DNA of 34,314 bases from an uncultured Acetatifactor sp. (GCA_934436245.1 CAKSAM010000028.1:1-34314); one strand, 5' to 3'. Counted from the stretch's first letter, positions 1-8,422 are shown. Notes: generated by a model from the letters alone, not told the origin. A program made the numbers and translations.

Positions 1-79
1 GCGATTTGTGCGCAAGCGCCCATCGCTGTCCTCACTATGCCTATGCGCGGCTCATTGCTCGCGTAACTTTCAAGTTAGC

Positions 80-130
80 AAAACAAAAATACCGCCCAGG
101 GAGTATATCACAAAACTCTCCGGGCGGTAT
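80..130 (-). terminator. Intrinsic terminator of the L25 gene
   Basis: An inverted repeat (ATACCGCCC at 89-97 and GGGCGGTAT at 122-130, extended by partly paired bases inward) lies just past the L25 stop codon. On the minus strand the stem is followed by a U-rich run (complement of 80-90). This is a typical rho-independent terminator. The first 79 bases of the window hold nothing else I can support. Confidence 0.85.
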
Positions 131-161
131 TCAAGGAACGATCAACGATTGCTGCAGTGGG

Positions 162-743
162 TTATTTCGTCTCGTCAGCGGCTTCGGCCTCTTCGCTCTC
201 TTCCTGACCATACTCTCCGATGTGGAATAACTGCTGTTCGCCGGAAGTGGTAACATGTACACCCTTCTCATCCAGTTTCAGATCTTTGACATACATGGTT
301 TTTGTAGTCTGGGGCAGGGCAGCCAGGTCAATCTCAATGGGCTCCAACAAATGAGCGGGATCTGCTTTGTAATGTACTTCCGAAAGCTCTGCTTCGAAAA
401 TACCCTGTACCTTGTCCTCGTTCAAATAGACAATGGGAACAGTGGCGGATACGACTTCTCCGGCTACCAGTGCCTGAAAGTCCAGAGCCATGTATTTTTT
501 GGTAAGAGGATCAAAATCAATGTTTTTTACCAGAACATCAACATTTTTACCATCCAGTTCCAGATAAGCCTGTGTACCTTCTTTTGCATTCTTAATGAAA
601 GCAGCTGCATCTTTTTCGGTAAATTTCAAAGATATGTTTTCTTTCATTTCTTTTCCGTACAGAACACCGGTGATAAAACCGTCTCTTCTTAATTTCTTTG
701 CCTTTTCATCAGCATTTCTTTTTTCAGCTTTTAATGTCAACAT
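162..743 (-). CDS. rplY: 50S ribosomal protein L25 / general stress protein Ctc
   Basis: This protein of about 193 residues binds 5S rRNA in the large ribosomal subunit. It is the long Ctc form: an N-terminal L25 domain (residues 1 to about 90, beginning MLTLKAEKR and containing the GFITGVLYG segment) followed by a C-terminal TL5/Ctc beta domain (to about residue 180) and an acidic tail rich in Glu and Ala. The start at 743 is chosen because an AGGAGGT ribosome site lies directly upstream and because L25 proteins start here; the upstream in-frame ATG at 812 has no ribosome site and would add a non-conserved leader. It is the only minus-strand gene in the window and is transcribed alone, between the extended -10 promoter at 820-848 and the terminator at 80-130. 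In Bacillus, ctc is a stress-induced gene; nothing here shows that type of control. Confidence 0.95.
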   Translation of the reverse strand: MLTLKAEKRNADEKAKKLRRDGFITGVLYGKEMKENISLKFTEKDAAAFIKNAKEGTQAYLELDGKNVDVLVKNIDFDPLTKKYMALDFQALVAGEVVSATVPIVYLNEDKVQGIFEAELSEVHYKADPAHLLEPIEIDLAALPQTTKTMYVKDLKLDEKGVHVTTSGEQQLFHIGEYGQEESEEAEAADETK

Positions 744-819
744 AATGATGACCTCCTCGATCTCTACGTTTGTTTCGTGTAGATGAGAGCTTATGAGAAG
801 TTCTTTTTGCACTATGGTT

Positions 820-848
820 ATTATAGCACATATAGAACAAAGTAAACA
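820..848 (-). promoter_or_regulatory. Extended -10 promoter for the L25 gene
   Basis: On the minus strand TATAAT (complement of 820-825) is preceded by TGC, giving an extended -10 element. A weak -35 (TGTTTA, complement of 843-848) sits 17 bases upstream. The predicted start of transcription, near 812, gives a leader of about 70 bases before the L25 ATG. Confidence 0.6.
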
Positions 849-880
849 GCAAAAATGTCACAAAAATATTGCTGGAAAAG

Positions 881-902
881 TGAAATTTACATGCAAATTT
901 CA
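881..902. repeat. Perfect 8-base inverted repeat in the divergent gap
   Basis: TGAAATTT at 881-888 is mirrored by AAATTTCA at 895-902 with a 6-base loop. It lies upstream of the L25 promoter in the 387-base gap between L25 and thrH. It could be an operator, but the region is AT-rich and such a repeat may arise by chance. Apart from this repeat and the two promoters I see nothing else in 744-1130. Confidence 0.35.
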
Positions 903-1056
903 GAAAAACACTGAGAAACAGCCCACTTTAATGCTTACATAACGACAATATGCGAACCACCTTGACACATTCGTTTTAAAATTGTGATGAGGCAGCGTTA
1001 CATCCCCAAAAACATAACTGCATTACGAGAACACGTTACAACAATAAAGTAAACAG

Positions 1057-1085
1057 TTGCATGGCAGAATAAAATAGGTTATACT
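1057..1085 (+). promoter_or_regulatory. Sigma-A promoter for thrH
   Basis: TTGCAT (1057-1062) and TATACT (1080-1085) are separated by exactly 17 bases. Transcription would begin near 1092, about 40 bases upstream of the coding start. Confidence 0.65.
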
Positions 1086-1130
1086 TGCTACAAACACAAT
1101 TGAACCTATTTGGAGGACATGAGGATGGAT

Positions 1131-1730
1131 ATGAATATTGTATGCCTTGATCTGGAGGGAGTACTGGTGCCTGAAATCTGGATTGCATTCGCGGAAGCAA
1201 GTGGGATTCCTGAATTGAAGAGAACTACCAGAGATGAACCGGATTATGACAAATTGATGAAATGGAGACTGGAGATTCTGAAGGAACATGGACTTGGTCT
1301 GAAAGAAATCCAGGATACCATCGCAAAAATTGATCCTATTCCCGGCGCAAAAGAATTTCTGGATGAATTGCGTTCTATCACACAGGTAATCATTATCAGT
1401 GATACATTTTCACAGTTTGCGGGTCCTCTGATGAAAAAGCTGGGTTATCCCACGATTTTCTGCAATTCGCTGGAGGTCGCAGACAATGGAGAAATCACCG
1501 GATTCAGGATGCGTGTGGAGAATTCCAAATATACGACGGTGAAAGCATTACAGTCCATAGGCTTCCAGACCATTGCCAGCGGTGACAGTCATAATGATCT
1601 GGGAATGATCCAGGCCAGCAAGGCAGGTTTCCTCTTCAAGAGCACTGAACAGATCAAGAAAGATCATCCGGAACTGCCTGCCTATGAAACTTATGAGGAA
1701 CTGATGACCGCAATTAAGAAGGCATTGTAA
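1131..1730 (+). CDS. thrH: ThrH-type phosphoserine phosphatase / homoserine phosphotransferase
   Basis: This HAD-superfamily phosphatase of 199 residues closely resembles Pseudomonas ThrH, which hydrolyses phosphoserine and can pass the phosphate to homoserine, linking serine and threonine synthesis. HAD motif I reads CLDLEGVLVPE, with the nucleophile Asp7 and Glu9 in place of the usual second Asp, as in ThrH. Motif II is SDTF, and motif IV is GDSHND. The length matches the family. The start at 1131 (MNIVCLDLEG) fits the ThrH N-terminus and has GAGG six bases upstream. ATG at 1125, with GGAGG eight bases upstream, is equally good mechanically; the TTG at 1110 overlaps the ribosome site and is rejected. 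The gene is monocistronic between its own promoter and a perfect terminator. Which of the two activities matters here is not visible from sequence. Confidence 0.88.
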   Translation: MNIVCLDLEGVLVPEIWIAFAEASGIPELKRTTRDEPDYDKLMKWRLEILKEHGLGLKEIQDTIAKIDPIPGAKEFLDELRSITQVIIISDTFSQFAGPLMKKLGYPTIFCNSLEVADNGEITGFRMRVENSKYTTVKALQSIGFQTIASGDSHNDLGMIQASKAGFLFKSTEQIKKDHPELPAYETYEELMTAIKKAL

Positions 1731-1748
1731 ATCCCATAGAGAATACAT

Positions 1749-1788
1749 AAAAAGCGTGGACATTCAGAAAGCTGTCCACGCTTTTTGC
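1749..1788 (+). terminator. Intrinsic terminator after thrH
   Basis: A perfect 14-base stem (1749-1762 with 1773-1786) encloses a 10-base loop. The stem ends in a run of five T on the descending side and five A on the ascending side, so it may work in both directions. Confidence 0.92.
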
Positions 1789-1821
1789 CTATAAGAATCT
1801 GTATTTGCCGTAGATAGAAAG

Positions 1822-1850
1822 TGGACAAGGGTATTTAAAATAGATATAAT
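1822..1850 (+). promoter_or_regulatory. Sigma-A promoter for the RsmH-like gene
   Basis: TGGACA (1822-1827) and TATAAT (1845-1850) are spaced by 17 bases, immediately after the thrH terminator. It would drive the methyltransferase and probably the small gene at 3056. Confidence 0.75.
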
Positions 1851-1905
1851 AAAATCAAAATGAACGGACAGATCCGATAGATCCGGATTGGAAAACGAGG
1901 TAATC

Positions 1906-2961
1906 ATGGGAATGGACCAGGAACAGACACCCCATAAACGCCGGGTGCGTTATAAGGGAAAATATCCAAGAAAATTTGAGGAAAAATATAAGGAATTACA
2001 GCCGGAAAAATATGGGGATACCATTGCCCATGTCATTCAAAAAGGCAATACACCTGCCGGGATGCACATTTCTATCATGGTAAAAGAAATTCTGGACTTT
2101 TTGAAAATCCAACCGGGAGAAACAGGATTTGATGCTACTCTGGGTTATGGTGGACATACAAAAGCTATGCTGGAGCAGCTGCAGGGAAAAGGACATATCT
2201 ATGCAACGGATGTGGATCCGGAGGAATCCGCCAAGACAAAAAAGCGACTGGCGGATGCCGGTTATGGAGAAGAAATTCTGACCATAAAGCTGCAAAATTT
2301 CTGTACCATTGACGAAATCGCAAAGGAGGCCGGTGGTTTTGATTTTATCCTGGCAGATCTCGGGGTATCTTCCATGCAGATCGATAATCCCGGGAGAGGT
2401 TTCTCCTTTAAGGCAGATGGACCACTGGATCTGAGATTGAATCAGCAGCAGGGCATCAGCGCAGCAGAACGGCTGGATACTATTTCCAGAGAAGAACTGG
2501 CGGGAATGCTTATGGAAAATTCGGATGAACCATATAGTGAGGAACTGGCGAAGGCAATTACGGATGAAATCCGCCGCGGACACCGGATTGATACCACCAC
2601 AAAACTTCGTGAGGTAATAGAAAAAACATTGGATTTTCTTCCGGAAAAAGAGAAAAAAGATACAATTAAAAAGACTTGCCAGAGGACATTTCAGGCATTG
2701 CGTATTGATGTGAACCGCGAGTTTGAAGTATTGTATGAATTCATGGAAAAGCTGCCGGGGGCTTTGAAACCCGGAGGAAGAGCAGCTATTCTGACGTTTC
2801 ATTCCGGCGAAGATAAGCTGGTGAAACGGGCATTGAAGGAAGGGTACCGTGACGGAATCTACACAGATTATGCGAAGGACGTGATCCGGCCTTCCACAGA
2901 GGAATGTGTACAGAACGGCAGAGCCCGTTCCACGAAAATGCGTTGGGCAATCAGAGCCTGA
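1906..2961 (+). CDS. rsmH: RsmH-like 16S rRNA (cytosine-N4) methyltransferase, outside the division cluster
   Basis: This protein of 351 residues belongs to the MraW/RsmH family, which methylates N4 of C1402 in 16S rRNA using S-adenosylmethionine. The SAM site reads DATLGYGGH (from residue 76). The family blocks DLGVSSMQID, RGFSFKADGPLDLR and FQALRIDVNREFE follow in order, and TFHSGEDKLVK occurs around residue 299. Two things differ from the classic enzyme: a basic N-terminal extension of about 50 residues rich in Lys, Arg and Tyr, and Gly in the HSxED block where RsmH usually has Leu. The gene is not next to mraZ, ftsL or pbp genes, the usual RsmH location, so it is probably a second copy with a shifted target. 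ATG at 1906, with GAGG five bases upstream, is preferred over TTG at 1888. Confidence 0.85.
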   Translation: MGMDQEQTPHKRRVRYKGKYPRKFEEKYKELQPEKYGDTIAHVIQKGNTPAGMHISIMVKEILDFLKIQPGETGFDATLGYGGHTKAMLEQLQGKGHIYATDVDPEESAKTKKRLADAGYGEEILTIKLQNFCTIDEIAKEAGGFDFILADLGVSSMQIDNPGRGFSFKADGPLDLRLNQQQGISAAERLDTISREELAGMLMENSDEPYSEELAKAITDEIRRGHRIDTTTKLREVIEKTLDFLPEKEKKDTIKKTCQRTFQALRIDVNREFEVLYEFMEKLPGALKPGGRAAILTFHSGEDKLVKRALKEGYRDGIYTDYAKDVIRPSTEECVQNGRARSTKMRWAIRA

Positions 2962-3055
2962 CACAGAGATACAGGAGCGGAAATACTACGAATCCATAGG
3001 TGTATTCCGTATCCGGATATGAGGATAGCAGGATAGAAGAGAGGAGGCGCGGAAG

Positions 3056-3430
3056 ATGACAGTTATGGAGTATATTAATGCCCACAGAGAGGACATGGAA
3101 CCCTGTGAGTGTGTGATTTTGCCGGATGGCAGTGTACAGGAACCGCAGCCTTCCCATATAAAAAAACTGGAACAAATCTCCGGCGAAGACAAATTGACAC
3201 TGAACAGCCGGATGGAAAAGAGTATGGAACCTATTTTCTTTATGGTGGAATACACCGGCTGCATGCTGGTATGGAGTACTCGTGTGGTGGTACCCTCTCA
3301 TCCGACGCAGGCGCAGGAAGATACACTGGAAACTTTGTATTTTGCGGCAATGCTGGCTCCCGGGTACCATAGGGAACAGGCAGGAACCACTTACGAGGAA
3401 TGTGTGAAAAAGGCAAAAGAAATGAAGTAA
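3056..3430 (+). CDS. Conserved small protein of unknown function
   Basis: I do not recognise this protein of 124 residues. It has no signal peptide or membrane segment and looks like a soluble, slightly acidic alpha/beta protein. The N-terminal third includes CECVILPDGSVQEPQPSH, and the middle contains an FFMVEYTGCMLVWSTRVVVP segment likely to form beta strands. A GGAGG ribosome site eight bases before ATG 3056 supports translation. It follows the RsmH-like gene by 94 bases with no terminator between, so it is probably co-transcribed with it. dnaE downstream has its own promoter. Confidence 0.7.
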   Translation: MTVMEYINAHREDMEPCECVILPDGSVQEPQPSHIKKLEQISGEDKLTLNSRMEKSMEPIFFMVEYTGCMLVWSTRVVVPSHPTQAQEDTLETLYFAAMLAPGYHREQAGTTYEECVKKAKEMK

Positions 3431-3447
3431 ACCATCTGCCGGTTCTA

Positions 3448-3476
3448 TTTACAAAACTTCAGAATTTTGCTATGAT
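3448..3476 (+). promoter_or_regulatory. Extended -10 promoter for dnaE
   Basis: TTTACA (3448-3453) and TATGAT (3471-3476) lie 17 bases apart, and TGC immediately precedes the -10, giving an extended -10 element. The leader to the dnaE start would be about 40 bases. Confidence 0.75.
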
Positions 3477-3521
3477 AAAGTACGTTACAGAACATATATT
3501 CGATGGAAGGAAGCAACATAA

Positions 3522-6500
3522 ATGGCATTTACACATCTTCATGTGCATACAGAATATTCATTGCTTGATGGTTCTAATAAGATCAAGGAATACGTAGCCA
3601 GGGTAAAGGAACTGGGTATGAACAGTGCGGCAATCACTGATCATGGAGTCATGTACGGAGTCATCGATTTTTATCGTGCTGCAAGAGAAGCCGGTATCAG
3701 GCCGATCCTGGGATGTGAAGTCTATGTTGCTCCGAATTCCCGGTTTGACAAGGAAGCGGCCGGTGGAGAGGAGCGCTATCATCATCTGGTGCTGCTGGCG
3801 GAAAATAATACCGGCTATGCGAATCTGATCAAGATCGTGAGCCGTGGTTTTACGGAAGGATATTATTATAAACCCCGTGTGGACATGGAAGTGCTGCAGA
3901 AATACCATGAGGGAATCATTGCGTTGTCTGCCTGCCTGGCGGGAGAAGTGCCGTCCTTCATCCTGAAGGGTATGAAGGAAGAGGCGAGAAAAGCTGCGAA
4001 AAAGTATGAAGCCTGCTTCGGTAAAGGTAATTATTTCCTGGAATTACAGGATCACGGCATTCCGGAGCAGCGTACGGTGAATATGGAACTACTCCAGATG
4101 AGCAGGGAACTGGACATTCCCTTAGTGACCACCAATGATGTGCATTACACTTATGCGGAAGATGCCATCCCCCACGATATTCTGCTGTGCCTGCAGACCG
4201 GGAAAAAACTGGCGGATGAAGATCGTATGCGTTATGAGGGCGGCCAGTATTATGTGAAAAGCGAAGAAGAAATGAAGGGATTGTTCCCCTATGCCTGGGA
4301 AGCGGTGGAGAACACCCAGAGAATCGCAGACCGTTGTAATGTGGAGATCGAGTTTGGTGTGACAAAGCTGCCGAAATACGATGTACCGGAAGGGTATGAT
4401 TCCTGGAGCTATCTGAACAGACTCTGTGATGACGGACTGGCAGAGCGCTATGGTGACGGTAATCAGCCGGCAGGGGAGACTGGTCAGACCCTGCGGGAAC
4501 GGCTGGACTATGAGCTGGGCGTTATCCGCAGAATGGGATATGTGGATTATTTCCTGATTGTATGGGATTTCATTAATTATGCCAAGGAAAACGGTATTCC
4601 TGTGGGACCGGGACGAGGTTCCGCCGCAGGAAGTATTGTGGCATATTGTCTGAAGATCACTAATATCGATCCCATTCATTATAATCTGCTGTTTGAACGT
4701 TTTCTGAATCCGGAACGTGTATCCATGCCCGATATTGATGTGGATTTCTGCTTCGAGAGACGACAGGAGGTTATTGATTATGTAGGCAGAAAATATGGTT
4801 CCGACAAGGTGGTGCAGATCGTTACCTTTGGAACCCTGGCGGCCAAGGGAGTCATCCGCGATGTGGGACGTGTTATGGATCTGCCCTATGCTTTTGTGGA
4901 TTCTATTGCCAAAATGGTTCCCAATGAGCTTAATATCACATTGAGTAAGGCTCTGGAGATGAATCCGGAATTCCGTAAGCTCTATCAGGAGGACGAGCAG
5001 GTACATCATCTGATCGATATGTGCAAACGACTGGAGGGTCTGCCCAGACATACCTCCATGCATGCAGCCGGCGTCGTGATCTGCCAGAAGGCAGCAGACG
5101 AATTTGTCCCTTTATCCAGGGGCTCCGATGGCTCTATCGTCACCCAGTTTACCATGACCACGCTGGAAGAACTGGGATTGTTGAAAATGGACTTTCTGGG
5201 ATTGCGAACCCTGACCGTGATCCATGATGCGGTAAAATTCATCGAGAATACCACCGGCAGACACATTGACGTGGATAACATTGACTACAATGATCCCAAA
5301 GTGCTGGCATCCATCGGTACCGGTAGGACGGAGGGGATATTCCAGCTGGAAAGTGCCGGAATGAAAAACTTTATGAAAGAGCTTCGCCCGCAGAATCTAG
5401 AGGATGTGGTGGCAGGTATTTCACTGTATCGTCCGGGTCCTATGGACTTTATTCCGAAGTATATTCAGGGTAAAAATCACCCGGATGCAGTAACTTATGC
5501 CTGTCCGCAGCTGGAGCCGATCTTGAAGCCTACTTACGGCTGTATCGTGTACCAGGAGCAGGTAATGCAGATCGTTCGTGATCTGGCAGGATATACACTG
5601 GGACGAAGCGATCTGGTGCGCCGTGCCATGAGTAAAAAGAAGCAGTCTGTCATGGAAAAAGAGCGTACCAACTTTATCTATGGTAATCCGGAGGAAAACG
5701 TTCCCGGATGTATTGCGGGCGGTATTGATGAGCAGACTGCAGGTCAGATCTATGATATGATGATGGATTTTGCGAAATATGCCTTTAATAAGTCCCATGC
5801 GGCATGCTACGCAGTGGTTGCTTATCAGACGGCCTATTTAAAATATTATTATCCGGTAGAATTTATGGCGGCACTTATGACTTCTGTCATTGATAATCCG
5901 AAGAAGGTATCGGAGTATATTTTAAACTGTCGCAATATGGATATTGCCATTCTTCCTCCGGATGTGAATGCAGGTGAAGCCGGATTTTCCGTGGCAGACG
6001 GAAAGATAAGATACGCACTGACTGCCATTAAAGGCGTTGGACGGCCGGTTATCGACAGTCTGGTACAGGAACGGAAAGAGAGAGGACCTTTTACAAATCT
6101 GAAAGATTTTATTTCCAGAATGTCCGATAAAAAGGAAATGAATAAGCGGGCCATCGAGAATCTGATCAAGGCAGGAGCACTGGACGGGCTGGGAGGCACC
6201 AGAAAACAGTTTATGAGTATATATGTACAGATTGCGGATCATATTGCCCATGACAAGAAAAATAATCTGGCAGGTCAGATTTCACTGTTTGATATTGCAG
6301 GAGAAGAGGACAAAGAAGAATTTGACATCCGCATGCCGGATGTGGGAGAGTACAGCAAAGAGATGATGCTGGGGTTTGAAAAAGAGGTACTGGGAGTCTA
6401 TGTCAGCGGTCATCCGCTGGAGGAGTATCAGGAATTGTGGCAGAACTGCATCAGTAATACCGCCGGTGATTTTGCACTGGATGAGGAGACAGGTACAGTA

Positions 6501-7247
6501 CTCACGGTTCAGGATCAGGCCTATGCAGTCATTGGAGGGTTGATCGCTGATAAGACCGTGAAGTATACAAAGAATGATAAAATCATGGCATTTTTAAATC
6601 TGGAGGATCTGATCGGTAATGTGGAGGTTGTTGTATTTCCGCAAGTATATGAGCGTTACAACACTCTGCTTACAGAGGATGCCAAGGTATTTATCCGGGG
6701 AAGAGTATCGCTGGAGGAAGACAAGGATGGCAAACTGATCTGCGATCAGATCCTGAGCTTTGAGGACGCACAGACCGCAGTAGAGGCTAAACAGCCCCTG
6801 TTCCCCCGAAATTACGGCAGCAGCCGCAACGGATCTTATGGAAACGGCAGTGTCGGTGGATATCGGAATACCGGAAAAGGGCAGTATCAGAGCAGGGCAT
6901 CGTCCGGGGGGGCATCCGGTGGACAGACAGGGCAGATGCAGACAGAACAGCGGCCACAGACGAACGCAGCACCACAGAAGGGAATGCCTGCAGGCGTCTG
7001 GATACAGTTTCAAAATGTGGATGCCTATAAGGAGAGAGAACAGGAGTTACTCCGGGTTCTGTCGGATTCCGATGGAAATGATAATGTGATAATCTTCCTG
7101 AGGGATACGAAAAATTACAAAATTCTGCCTGCAAATCTTCGTGTAAAAGCGGATGAAACGCTGTGGGAAAAATTGTATACACAGTTTGGAAAAGAAAATG
7201 TTAAATTTATAACGAAACCTATTGAAAACCGCACAAAAATAGATTAA
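3522..7247 (+). CDS. dnaE: DNA polymerase III subunit alpha (DnaE)
   Basis: This C-family replicative polymerase has 1241 residues. In Firmicutes DnaE usually works beside PolC, extending primers on the lagging strand. The N-terminal PHP domain (residues 1 to about 280) begins with HLHVHTEYSLLDG and keeps the metal-ligand pattern (HxH, DHG, GCEVYV, NDVHY), so it may be an active proofreading exonuclease. The palm has VGPGRGSAAGS (about 360-370), the catalytic pair Asp404 and Asp406 in PDIDVDF, and the third catalytic Asp557 in KMDFLGL. Helix-hairpin-helix and OB-fold regions (VIGGLIADK onward, about 1005-1080) follow. An unusual Gly/Ser/Gln-rich linker covers about 1090-1145 and leads into a small C-terminal domain, making the protein longer than a typical clostridial DnaE. 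GGAAGGAAG precedes the ATG. pfkA follows. Confidence 0.97.
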   Translation: MAFTHLHVHTEYSLLDGSNKIKEYVARVKELGMNSAAITDHGVMYGVIDFYRAAREAGIRPILGCEVYVAPNSRFDKEAAGGEERYHHLVLLAENNTGYANLIKIVSRGFTEGYYYKPRVDMEVLQKYHEGIIALSACLAGEVPSFILKGMKEEARKAAKKYEACFGKGNYFLELQDHGIPEQRTVNMELLQMSRELDIPLVTTNDVHYTYAEDAIPHDILLCLQTGKKLADEDRMRYEGGQYYVKSEEEMKGLFPYAWEAVENTQRIADRCNVEIEFGVTKLPKYDVPEGYDSWSYLNRLCDDGLAERYGDGNQPAGETGQTLRERLDYELGVIRRMGYVDYFLIVWDFINYAKENGIPVGPGRGSAAGSIVAYCLKITNIDPIHYNLLFERFLNPERVSMPDIDVDFCFERRQEVIDYVGRKYGSDKVVQIVTFGTLAAKGVIRDVGRVMDLPYAFVDSIAKMVPNELNITLSKALEMNPEFRKLYQEDEQVHHLIDMCKRLEGLPRHTSMHAAGVVICQKAADEFVPLSRGSDGSIVTQFTMTTLEELGLLKMDFLGLRTLTVIHDAVKFIENTTGRHIDVDNIDYNDPKVLASIGTGRTEGIFQLESAGMKNFMKELRPQNLEDVVAGISLYRPGPMDFIPKYIQGKNHPDAVTYACPQLEPILKPTYGCIVYQEQVMQIVRDLAGYTLGRSDLVRRAMSKKKQSVMEKERTNFIYGNPEENVPGCIAGGIDEQTAGQIYDMMMDFAKYAFNKSHAACYAVVAYQTAYLKYYYPVEFMAALMTSVIDNPKKVSEYILNCRNMDIAILPPDVNAGEAGFSVADGKIRYALTAIKGVGRPVIDSLVQERKERGPFTNLKDFISRMSDKKEMNKRAIENLIKAGALDGLGGTRKQFMSIYVQIADHIAHDKKNNLAGQISLFDIAGEEDKEEFDIRMPDVGEYSKEMMLGFEKEVLGVYVSGHPLEEYQELWQNCISNTAGDFALDEETGTVLTVQDQAYAVIGGLIADKTVKYTKNDKIMAFLNLEDLIGNVEVVVFPQVYERYNTLLTEDAKVFIRGRVSLEEDKDGKLICDQILSFEDAQTAVEAKQPLFPRNYGSSRNGSYGNGSVGGYRNTGKGQYQSRASSGGASGGQTGQMQTEQRPQTNAAPQKGMPAGVWIQFQNVDAYKEREQELLRVLSDSDGNDNVIIFLRDTKNYKILPANLRVKADETLWEKLYTQFGKENVKFITKPIENRTKID

Positions 7248-7250
7248 AAT
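7222..7250 (+). promoter_or_regulatory. Promoter for pfkA overlapping the end of dnaE
   Basis: TTGAAA (7222-7227) and TAAAAT (7245-7250), each matching five of six consensus bases, are separated by 17 bases. The -35 is inside the last dnaE codons. Transcription would start about 45 bases before the pfkA ATG. Confidence 0.6.
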
Positions 7251-7302
7251 AGAAAATCGAGAAGAGAAAACTATTCGTTCGTTTACTTAGGAGGTAACAG
7301 TC

Positions 7303-8277
7303 ATGGCAAAGGAAATTAAGACCATCGGCGTATTGACCAGCGGCGGTGATGCACCGGGAATGAATGCTGCTATTCGTGCAGTTGTTCGTACAGCAATTGC
7401 AAGAGGACTGAAGGTTAAGGGAATCAAAAAAGGCTATCAGGGTCTTTTGAATGAAGAGATCATAGATATGGAAGCCAAGGACGTGTCTGATATCATCCAG
7501 CGTGGTGGTACTATTTTGGGAACCGCACGTTGCCTGGAGTTCAAGGAAGCAGAAGGTCAGAAGAAGGGTGCAGAAATCTGCAAAAAGCACGGCATTGATG
7601 GTATTGTTGTCATCGGTGGTGACGGTTCTTATCGTGGTGCGCAGGCACTGTCCAGACTGGGTATTAACACCATTGGTCTTCCCGGAACCATTGACCTGGA
7701 TATTGCATGTACTGAGTATACCATTGGCTTTGATACCGCAGTCAACACAGCAATGCAGGCAATCGACAAGGTCAAGGATACCTCTTCCTCTCATGAGAGA
7801 TGCAGTATCATTGAGGTTATGGGTAGAAATGCCGGATATATTGCTCTGTGGTGTGGTATTGCCAACGGCGCTGAGGATATCCTGCTTCCTGAAAAGTACG
7901 ATTACAACGAACAGAATATTATCAATAATATCATTACCAATCGTAAGCATGGTAAGACCCATCATATCATCATCAATGCTGAGGGAATCGGACACTCCAC
8001 TTCCATGGCACGTCGTATCGAGGCGGCTACCGGTATTGAGACCCGGGCAACCATCTTAGGTTACATGCAGCGTGGCGGAAGCCCCACAGCCAAGGATCGC
8101 TACTACGCATCTATCATGGGGGCTTATGCGGTTGATATTATGCTGGAAGGCAAGACCAACCGTGTCGTGGGTTATCAGCATGGCGAGTTTATTGATTTCG
8201 ATATCGAGGATGCACTGCAGATGGAGAAGGGAATCAATGACTACCAGTTCGAGGTATCTCATCTGCTGTCTATCTAA
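7303..8277 (+). CDS. pfkA: ATP-dependent 6-phosphofructokinase
   Basis: This enzyme phosphorylates fructose-6-phosphate to fructose-1,6-bisphosphate in glycolysis; at 324 residues it has the usual bacterial length. The nucleotide-binding start reads IGVLTSGGDAPGMNAAIRA, with the Arg pair used for effector binding in allosteric PFKs (IRAVVRT). GGDGSYRGA (about 105-113) has Gly after the Asp, as in ATP users rather than pyrophosphate users. The catalytic motif is TIDLD (129-133): the base Asp131 and Asp133 are kept, but the usual Asn between them is Leu. EVMGRNAGY and GYMQRGG follow. AGGAGGT lies eight bases before the ATG. The gene follows dnaE, a pairing common in Firmicutes, and ends at a terminator at 8365. 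Confidence 0.96.
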   Translation: MAKEIKTIGVLTSGGDAPGMNAAIRAVVRTAIARGLKVKGIKKGYQGLLNEEIIDMEAKDVSDIIQRGGTILGTARCLEFKEAEGQKKGAEICKKHGIDGIVVIGGDGSYRGAQALSRLGINTIGLPGTIDLDIACTEYTIGFDTAVNTAMQAIDKVKDTSSSHERCSIIEVMGRNAGYIALWCGIANGAEDILLPEKYDYNEQNIINNIITNRKHGKTHHIIINAEGIGHSTSMARRIEAATGIETRATILGYMQRGGSPTAKDRYYASIMGAYAVDIMLEGKTNRVVGYQHGEFIDFDIEDALQMEKGINDYQFEVSHLLSI

Positions 8278-8364
8278 TTTAATATTCAGTAGTTCAGTCG
8301 TTGGCGGCGTTGACTGCGAAGCTGGCATCTTTATGAATTAGAGTGCCTGAACGGATATGAAGAC

Positions 8365-8398
8365 AAAGGCGTTTCCCATTGCGTGGGAACGCCTTTTT
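8365..8398 (+). terminator. Intrinsic terminator after pfkA
   Basis: AAAGGCGTTTCCCA (8365-8378) pairs with TGGGAACGCCTTT (8384-8396) with one bulged T, followed by a T run. It lies 87 bases after the pfkA stop codon; the stretch between holds no feature I can support. Confidence 0.85.
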
Positions 8399-8422
8399 GA
8401 CTATAATAAACTCATCCATAAA

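Noticed and set aside
1..60. GC-rich foldable segment at the window start (possible RNA gene end)
   Set aside because: It can form short stems, but it matches no tRNA or rRNA end and is cut by the window edge.
962..990. TTGACA at 962-967 as a second thrH promoter
   Set aside because: No acceptable -10 lies 16-18 bases downstream; the pair at 1057-1085 is far better.
4122..5063. Long antisense reading frame inside dnaE (313 codons)
   Set aside because: It is opposite a clearly conserved polymerase region, shows no family motifs and has no ribosome site; it is a by-product of dnaE codon use.
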